Below, one piece after another: positions 60,601-64,000 of a stretch of DNA of 64,000 nucleotides. This DNA comes from Aphrophora alni. Its lineage: Eukaryota; Arthropoda; Insecta; Hemiptera; Aphrophoridae. Made by a program: the position numbers and the translations under genes. The notes under the pieces are model-generated. The model saw only the letters and a program-made list of their open reading frames with translations, was not told where the DNA came from and searched no databases. Every line of letters begins with the position of its first letter. The first letter of the stretch is position 1. The stretch lies in the NCBI GenBank assembly GCA_963513935.1, contig OY740766.1:3130001-3194000 (forward strand). Direction: 5' to 3'.

Positions 60601-62316
60601 GTATCCAGGATTAAATGGGTCTATAAATAAATTTGATCCATTTAAGTCCCCAGGAGAAGATGGAATCTTTCCGGCGCTAATCCAAAAGGCTCCGGAATCA
60701 CTCCTCCTTCTACTTTGCGAAACCTTCAGGGCCAACCTGGCTTATGGTTATATACCAATAGCATGGAGGTGTAGTAGAGTAGTTTTCATACCAAATCCAG
60801 GAAAAAAGTAATTACACAAATCCACAAAGCGTTTCGACCAATATGTTTATCCTCCTTATGTTCTTAAAACAATGGAAAGAATAATACAAGCACACTTACA
60901 GAATGGAATTCTTATTAAACATATCATTCATTGTAACCAACACGCCTACCTGTCGGGTAAGTCCTGTGAAACAGCCTTACATCAAGTGGTGAGTAGAATC
61001 GAGGAATTAGTACATAACAAAGAATTTCCGTTGTGTTCATTTCTTGATATACAAGGGGCCTTTTATAATACTGCTTGTCAATCAATCATAGCAGCAGTTA
61101 AAAATCGAGAGGTAGAAAACACTATTATTAATTTTCTAGAATCAATGTTAGAAATAGAATAATCCATACAATCCAGTACGGTGAGAAATTAAATGTGATA
61201 GCTGTGAGAGGTACTCCACAAGGAGGAATTCTCTCACCGATGCTGTGGAAGTTTACTTCGTAACAACTGATTTAAATAAATTAGGACTTTACACAAAAAC
61301 ATTATGCAGATGACATAGTAGTGTTGACAAGAGGTAAATTTTTAAGTGTTCTTGCAGAATTAATGAAAGTGCATTAAAGAAATTCGAAGACTGGTGCAGG
61401 AACGAGGGTCTCTCCGTTAACCTGAATAAGACTACCATCATACTCTTCTTGTTAAAGAGTTAAAGTAAATCTAGTAAATACTAACATATAACTTTCAGAT
61501 GATGTTAAATATCTAGATGTTATTCTGAAGAGAAGACTCACCTGGAGTAAACATGAAAATTACATTTTGTAGAAATCAACCAGATCACTTATGGCATATA
61601 AGTGACTTCTTGTTAAGAACTGGGGTCTCTGTCTAACTATGACTAATGGCTTTATGGTATGGTAATTAAACCTCAGATACAGTATGGTGCCCTAGGGTGG
61701 TAGAGAAGAACACTACTAGGTGTCACTAGATATAGGTTGACTAGTCTACAAAGATTGGCCTGCCTATGTATCTAAGGAGCTTTTAGAAGTACACCTTCAA
61801 CAATAATAGAAGTTCTGTTAGATATAGCTCCACTAGACCTCAGTATAATAGCTGAGGCAAGCTCAGCAGCATACAGAATGGAATACTCTAGAATGTAAAA
61901 AGGAAGCCGTTGGCAAAAAGGAACTATGAGTTTTAATCTTATTTATGCTCGCAAAATTAAAGGATGGTATATGTTTCTTTGGGGGGGAGGGGAGGGTTGT
62001 GCACCAGTTATTTCATATTCTATCAAAGCACCAATGTAAAAGTTTTGGCGCAATCTGGCAAACTAGAAAAAAATAAATGTTATGTATGGTAAAGTTCACC
62101 TGACAAGTAGCCCCACAAAACTCCAAAGTTGAATGATTGAAGCAAAGCTCTTGAACAGATTTTTGTAGTAAGAGGCTCTTTCTACCAATCTTCTTGCCGC
62201 CATTTCAAGTGAGTTCTTCAGGTTTTGGTCTGGAGAACTCTTGAATTTTTGATCTCTATGGAATTTCACTTCCATGTACAACATGGTTCCAATTCGTGCC
62301 ATTAGCATTTTAAATC
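36516..62316 (-). CDS. DC-STAMP domain protein with C-terminal RING finger (DCST1/DCST2/sneaky family), 5'-partial
   Basis: Eight - strand exons with GT-AG borders and matching phases give 439 residues plus TAA. In order: a charged helical stretch; a membrane helix around IIQLWSFVGLLVRVLIY; the DC-STAMP core with TRRLVIIDMRRIRCRM and LSHHEQQKY; another helix SILVADWMAYSLLLWL; a loop; helix GFILAILFLFTILQ, then YPEIANRRAIYLYKQILTKR; a Cys finger C-x2-C-x9-C-x4-C-x4-C-x2-C-x7-C-x2-C; and an acidic tail ending LLRQRTV. Family knowledge: these proteins are multi-pass, act in sperm-egg membrane events (sneaky is needed for sperm plasma-membrane breakdown in Drosophila), and vertebrate DCST1 is also described as a ubiquitin ligase. 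The N-terminal helices are missing from the window or unrecognised. Introns are heavily loaded with transposons, but every exon is intact. Confidence 0.92.
36653..38904 (-). other. DCST intron before the last exon
   Basis: 2.25 kb, AT-rich. Holds one copy of the CTGAAGACGG...GAAACACG motif (36792-36822, - strand); nothing else recognised. Confidence 0.7.
38905..38936 (-). CDS. DCST-like gene 32-nt microexon
   Basis: Acceptor GATCTTGCAG, donor GTCAGT. Encodes only DQSDEEDTFQ between the finger and the tail; it is needed to keep the frame to the last exon. Confidence 0.82.
40288..41044 (+). mobile_element. pogo/Tigger-type relic with CENP-B-like HTH
   Basis: Termini (A/C)AGTAGAGT(T/A).CGCAAACTC.GC are inverted (40288-40310 and complement 41022-41044) with TA on both sides, the Tc1/mariner-superfamily target. 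From 40760 a frame encodes RMRVLVSFETRLNVLKRLDR, then GESVKKLCDKFNVGK, the N-terminal psq-type helix-turn-helix shared by CENP-B and Tigger transposases; it then shifts out of frame. The DDE domain is deleted. The element is more GC-rich than its surroundings. Confidence 0.82.
40399..40605. repeat. Tandem repeat inside Tigger relic, 3 copies
   Basis: Three copies of GCGGCGGCGATA(T/A)CAAACGA, then CTTTGTCGATAG and ATCCCA.TGTCGGC, starting near 40399, 40474 and 40540 (periods about 75 and 66 bp). Open - strand frames here are by-products of the repeat. Confidence 0.85.
41047..41087. repeat. TA microsatellite next to Tigger end
   Basis: About 40 bp of alternating TA beginning at the target site. 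Confidence 0.9.
41325..41700 (-). pseudogene. Possible decayed coding segment, family unknown
   Basis: Adjacent - strand frames read as protein-like text interrupted by stops: FDYYFKVSYPVLTVFVEINN, then RQGYFAQENGKLFNK, stop, QITITSNLKKGQVTG and KLTFHITTDNKPPSEVPE. The composition (alternating hydrophobic/polar, beta-rich) looks like a real extracellular protein fragment. I cannot name the family. It may equally be chance. Confidence 0.3.
41758..41781. repeat. Poly-T tract
   Basis: About 24 T; a possible poly-A tail of a - strand retro-insert, but no flanking duplication was found. Confidence 0.8.
42849..43052 (-). CDS. DCST-like gene exon: C4C4 RING-like finger
   Basis: Acceptor TGTATTCAG, donor GTGAGT. 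Contains CLVC, TQCNSIGC, GLYCGPC and NKCTLC, eight cysteines in RING spacing with no His, as in the C-terminal finger of DCST proteins; likely Zn-binding and cytosolic. Confidence 0.95.
43053..45324 (-). other. DCST intron between RING and last membrane exon
   Basis: 2.27 kb. Contains a hammerhead-like motif (44041-44069) and a copy of the GACAGAC repeat (44880-45075); otherwise nothing recognised. Confidence 0.65.
44880..45075 (+). repeat. Dispersed repeat copy (GACAGAC family), first
   Basis: AAAATTTGACCAAAATCGT followed by CAAACGACAGACATC and TTTTTGGGACTCAGGG. The same order recurs at 63640-63800. Confidence 0.55.
45325..45559 (-). CDS. DCST-like gene exon: last membrane helix and basic segment
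   Basis: Acceptor TTTTTTGCAG, donor GTAAGC. GFILAILFLFTILQPYGLR, then YYPEIANRRAIYLYKQILTK, a strong match to the end of DC-STAMP domains (YP...RR..YLYN..L..R). The intron before it is about 10.2 kb because of the LTR element. Confidence 0.95.
45638..45667. repeat. Poly-T tract
   Basis: About 30 T in the intron, 80 bp upstream (gene sense) of the membrane-helix exon. Confidence 0.85.
46229..47757 (+). repeat. 5' LTR, 1529 bp
   Basis: TG...CA ends. Holds a TATA-like run (46725-46735), an AATAAA (47475-47480) and 48 bases (about 47557-47606) absent from the 3' LTR. Otherwise I see only one substitution (C/G near 47739) between the two copies, so insertion is recent. Confidence 0.95.
47781..47806 (+). 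other. Perfect 11-bp hairpin just inside the 5' LTR
   Basis: ATTCTTATATT, loop GAAA, AATATAAGAAT, starting 24 bases after the LTR. Possible packaging, dimerisation or leader structure. No obvious tRNA primer site (TGG...) directly follows the LTR. Confidence 0.75.
47989..49524 (+). CDS. LTR-element ORF, 511 aa, Lys/Asn-rich, unknown family
   Basis: A single intact frame, 512 codons with TGA... stop class TGA at its end, starting 231 bp after the 5' LTR at an ATG preceded by AAAA. Residues 1-130 are charged and helix-like (LDRLRMEFKVMKQEFEKY, WHVRLGVNLIDRDVELK, APPFTVVSAFVIG). Residues 130-350 are Asn/Lys/Asp-rich with an internal repeat KKN(G/D)GV..FDG at about 165-175 and 306-316. Near 230-285 there is a possible coiled coil (LTQFIKKLEQENLEWEKNRL). 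Residues 350-410 hold most cysteines, and the C-terminus is basic (HRKKY). By position it is where Gag would lie, but I recognise no Gag, capsid or zinc-knuckle motif. Function unknown. Confidence 0.7.
   Translation: MEGDNNNKLITDLDRLRMEFKVMKQEFEKYFTNVNKKYKFEKVLDMDRRDVEHWHIELDRESLDKQWHVRLGVNLIDRDVELKAEIKKMMSAGMIARNEIYRKLKDKLLKEAPPFTVVSAFVIGNNTEKVGYGYYRCNNTKINEVIKNNNKVNNEVDNNENLKVKKNGGVNDFDGKDKVLNDSINKNSNLINENKKSNDGINNSQIDEGDKYLKMSNIMDNKQISCEERAKQITELFSDEIKRWKLSLSNEEKQSLTQFIKKLEQENLEWEKNRLKNETIVKPNVSQNESFENNDLKQLTGNVEIKKNDGVTNFDGVREIVSDLNNKGKIKVNECVSKINDVIIKESAVCVRRQNFCSTVSFENYVMLKFTSIFKIQEKKIKSFSEQYNVECEYKNGCVKEIFVKAKKYDKVRNAKLTDDRNRSVDSKMFERKRNVDMSVREKEKGVLSILRDNNKGESFVRKGSVVMTMVDKLSMWTEVFNVVIKLRKQAIFYKMFHQSGNHRKKYIIYN
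51661..51735 (+). repeat. 30-bp tandem repeat, ~2.5 copies
   Basis: AAAGGAAATATACGACGATT plus TTAATGAAAT repeated with one change (TGCGACG). Confidence 0.9.
52684..52712 (+). other. 13-bp hairpin just before the 3' LTR
   Basis: TGTGTTTCAATAT, loop TAT, ATATTGAATCACA (12 of 13 pairs), ending 16 bases before the 3' LTR. A short G run (GATGGGG) in between is the only polypurine-tract candidate. Confidence 0.65.
52729..54209 (+). repeat. 3' LTR, 1481 bp
   Basis: Copy of the 5' LTR at a constant offset of 6500 bp until the 48-bp indel near 54057. Same ends, same TATA-like and AATAAA sites. Confidence 0.95.
54750..55420 (+). pseudogene. LINE RNase H domain relic (R1/Jockey-like)
   Basis: Frames read LVWYTDRSLHDQQSGYGG (first RNase H block, W.TDGS), then ILIVSDSQVAIKALSSVL (the SDSQ.A..AL block near 54890-54930), then ETTTWILGQRLGKRFL and KSLRQIAAMIIGHGQ, the C-terminal H..L region. 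Stops and shifts throughout. Could be a separate fragment of the family at 59580-61925. Confidence 0.7.
55747..55923 (-). CDS. DCST-like gene exon: extracellular-type loop
   Basis: Acceptor TGTGTTGCAG, donor GTAAGT, 177 nt. Soluble stretch (GSSIFVKLLQHMNSLFNFID, NECMKKPKPINLNRY) between two membrane helices. Confidence 0.92.
55924..57644 (-). other. DCST intron
   Basis: 1.9 kb between exons (to 57644). Holds two hammerhead-like motifs (56041-56071 on -, 57290-57318 on +). No other feature seen. Confidence 0.65.
57645..57810 (-). CDS. DCST-like gene exon: membrane helix
   Basis: Acceptor CGCTTACAG, donor GTAAGT. LTSMKLGKKEKKQLFKAIAK, then a hydrophobic helix with ADWMAYSLLLWL. Confidence 0.93.
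57896..58049 (-). CDS. DCST-like gene exon: DC-STAMP core
   Basis: Acceptor TTTGTTTCAG, donor GTATGT. Encodes FDNKFLTRRLVIIDMRR and FPLSHHEQQKYYS, the most diagnostic stretch of the DC-STAMP domain (D.R....G....LPL...E...Y). Confidence 0.93.
58139..58420. mobile_element. Inverted pair of tRNA-derived SINE-like units
   Basis: Two tRNA-like units face each other. The + unit (58310-58386) has a D-arm like TGCTCAGTTGTTATAGCATT, an anticodon stem TTGGC/GCCAA around a loop reading ATGTAAA (anticodon GTA if tRNA-like), and a perfect T-arm CTGGGTTCAATTCCCAG. The - unit (58250-58172) has the same parts, more decayed (CAGGGTTCAGTTGCC). Both continue into the same tail, TCTAGGTCATAT then TTTCACTTGAAAT. 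Confidence 0.75.
59580..61925 (+). pseudogene. R1/Jockey-like LINE, endonuclease and RT relic
   Basis: Blocks in ORF2 order: endonuclease part VKITCIFGKGRRDVIMCSIY (59616), then FCEKEQQHFLAG.DSNSNTG and TRGESLLEFLNS (59730-59850); reverse transcriptase FKSPGEDGIFPALIQKAPES (about 60645), YPPYVLKTMERIIQAHLQN, HAYLSGKSCETALHQVV, FLDIQGAFYN (60985-61070), RGTPQGGILSP (61207-61239) and YADDIVVL (61303); thumb LQRLACLCI and IIEVLLDIAPLDLSIIAEA (61750-61860). Numerous stops and shifts; the two catalytic Asp of YADD remain, but the copy cannot be active. Confidence 0.85.
62100..62316 (-). CDS. DCST-like gene, first confident exon
   Basis: Acceptor TTTGTTTAG, donor GTGAAC. FKMLMARIGTMLYMEVKF, then a charged helix, and FKSFASIIQLWSFVGLLV entering a membrane helix. 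Starts and ends in phases matching its neighbours. Confidence 0.88.
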
Positions 62317-62543
62317 CTAAACAAAACAAAAAAATCATGAAAAGGTTTAGAATTTTTTGACAAAAAAGTTGTTTGCGTAAAACGATGACAATTTTAAGAA
62401 GACGATGGGATTGTCAATGCACCGACCTCGGTTTAAAATCAACACTAAATTTTCTGTAACTGATAAAATTGTATACCGACACAAGTATGTAATACTATAG
62501 TACCAGGTACAATGAGAAAAGCATTGTTAATTTTCTCACTCAC

Positions 62544-62586
62544 CCATCTCCAAAACCAAATAAAAACCTACCAAAACTATATATTT
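62544..62586 (-). CDS. Possible additional upstream DCST exon
   Basis: Acceptor ACATTTTTAG, 43 nt, donor GTGAGT, phases fitting the next exon. Encodes KYIVLVGFYLVLEMG, a membrane-helix-like stretch that would run straight into FKMLMARIG. Short, so the call is tentative; a smaller version using acceptor TTTTGGTAG is also in frame. Confidence 0.4.
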
Positions 62587-62667
62587 CTAAAAATGTCAGT
62601 TCGGTAGTTGTCAATCAGAAACTGAAAAAGAACCATGTGTATGCTGTCTTTGAAAATTTTTGATATA

Positions 62668-63329
62668 TAGTACAACTTCGTTAAGTCGGACCAGCCGGGA
62701 TCGCGACCAATCCGACATAACAAAAATCCGTGTTAGCCGGAGAAAGAGCAGAAAACACAAAAAAATGAAAATATACATACTATACTTAATAATTTTCTTT
62801 ATTACAAAAAAAAACATTTAAAAAATATTTACTCATCACAATAAAACAACAAACACATCTGTGGACTGTACAGGTATGTCTACTTTTTGGAGAATAAGCT
62901 TGTAAGTTTCTGTTGCGTCAGCTTCGATTAACGTTTACGTGCCACACTGTCGCGCATCCGTTTCAACATGAGAAGCTCAGCCGGTGTAGTCTCGTTTTGA
63001 TGCTCAAAATAACCATCAATTCATCCCAGTGAGATGTGGGGCAACCGGCAAAGCCCGCCAATCACCTGGGTGACAATGACTCACCACGCCGCCAGGCAGA
63101 GCTACAGTTAGGCATCAGATGTACAGTCACGGCAAACAAACTCGGTTGCATGAACTCGGCGTAAACACAATCACCGTGCAATACACTACGATTATGCGCT
63201 CGTCTAAAGCAATATCGCTACCAAAATTTAAATTTAATATTAATTTATTTTTATGTTTATTTATTGCAAACCGGTCCGGGTTACCCGGAGATCCGACTTA
63301 AAGAGGGCCGACTTAATGAAGTTGTACTG
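62668..63329 (-). mobile_element. pogo/Tigger-type relic carrying transposase C-terminus
   Basis: Inverted ends (T/C)AGTACAACTTC.TTAAGTCGG at 62668 and (complement) 63329, flanked by TA. On the - strand near 63000-62930 the frame reads YFEHQNETTPAELLMLKRMR, then DSVARKR stop, matching the C-terminal end of Tigger/CENP-B-like transposases. The rest is deleted. Confidence 0.8.
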
Positions 63330-64000
63330 TATTTAAATAAGTCCTATTATTGTGTCCCTTCGGCCATAAACGCATACTCAGGGTAAATAGTATTTTATTC
63401 AAATACAGGTTTGAATAATGGTGGTTAAGGTTCATTTTTGTATATGGGCACATTTTGGTGAACCATTTTATACTTATGATTTGAGTCATTAATCTTCACA
63501 TTTTATTAAAACTTGAACTAAATCGATAGAGGCTATTTTGAGAAATTATGTCTTTTATAAAGTCCATGACTGATTTTACTGATAACTTACAAACAGGTAT
63601 TTTTGGAGAAATGGCGACCAATACGTTTTTTTGGTGCTTGAGGCTATATCAAAATTTGATCAAAATCGTAAGACCCTATTATTACTAAACTCAGTCAACG
63701 CATTTGGGCTGCAGAGCACTGCACAGACAGACGACAGATGACAGACAAGTCAGTATTACTCCAAAACCACTTTTTTGAACTAAGGGTACTTCAACACGGA
63801 TATAACCATAAAAAACTCAACATGGATTTTGTTTACCTATCACACAACTTTCTCTATACTACGTATATGCGAGTTAGTGAAAATAAACAAATTTTTTAAT
63901 ATGTATTTTTGTGTAAGGGAAGCCAAGGGCTTTCAAGGACACAAGTGTGGAGTAGATAATTTTTGTATAACTACGGTATAACACTTTAAAGACTATGATG
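63330..64000. other. Right edge, no gene recognised
   Basis: Contains only the GACAGAC repeat. I looked on the - strand for the missing DCST N-terminal exons and saw none. Confidence 0.5.
63640..63800 (+). repeat. Dispersed repeat copy (GACAGAC family), second
   Basis: AAAATTTGATCAAAATCGT, CACAGACAGACGACAGATGA and TTTTTTGAACTAAGGG in the same order as 44880-45075. Confidence 0.55.

Overview
The window is nuclear DNA from an arthropod, most likely an insect and possibly a hemipteran (a guess). The evidence is: AT-rich sequence, long introns with GT-AG borders, an interstitial tract of the arthropod telomere repeat TTAGG, and dense families of insect-type transposons (piggyBac, Tc1/mariner-like, pogo/Tigger, Penelope-like, R1/Jockey-like and RTE-like LINEs). 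There is no bacterial-style gene packing.

Two host genes converge tail to tail. On the + strand, 15 coding exons between 80 and 34088 join without a frame break into a 674-residue ABC half-transporter of the insect ABCH type (ABCG-like order: nucleotide-binding domain, then membrane domain). A 5' UTR exon starts at 29, so the promoter lies left of the window. On the - strand, eight well supported exons between 62316 and 36516, plus a possible ninth at 62544-62586, encode the C-terminal ~440 residues of a DC-STAMP-domain protein (DCST1/DCST2/sneaky family) with a C4C4 RING-like finger and an acidic tail. Its N-terminal exons are not in the window or were not recognised. The two 3' ends are about 2.3 kb apart (poly-A signals at 34154 and 36488).

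Almost everything else is intronic mobile DNA. In the ABC gene: a 401-bp MITE with an 8-bp target duplication (1612-2012), an RTE-like LINE relic (7330-8890), a Penelope GIY-YIG relic (10730-10935), a 331-bp direct duplication, a piggyBac MITE (12996-13812), a MULE-like MITE (14948-15223), Penelope tails (15735-15942, 18046-18619), a 266-bp palindrome, a hAT-like MITE, a mariner-like transposase split by a foldback element (21351-22830), a TTAGG tract, and a 207-bp-period satellite (29098-30975). In the DCST gene: a pogo/Tigger relic carrying a CENP-B-type DNA-binding domain (40288-41044), a complete young LTR element of 8 kb (46229-54209), LINE relics (54750-55420, 59580-61925), an inverted pair of tRNA-derived SINEs (58139-58420) and a second Tigger relic (62668-63329).

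The two most interesting items are (1) the LTR element, whose 1.5-kb LTRs are almost identical and whose interior has one 511-codon Lys/Asn-rich ORF and no recognisable gag or pol, and (2) a recurring short motif, CTGA(N)GATGG, hairpin, GAAACG, found at about nine places and resembling the hammerhead ribozyme core. No prokaryotic system, CRISPR array or operon is present.
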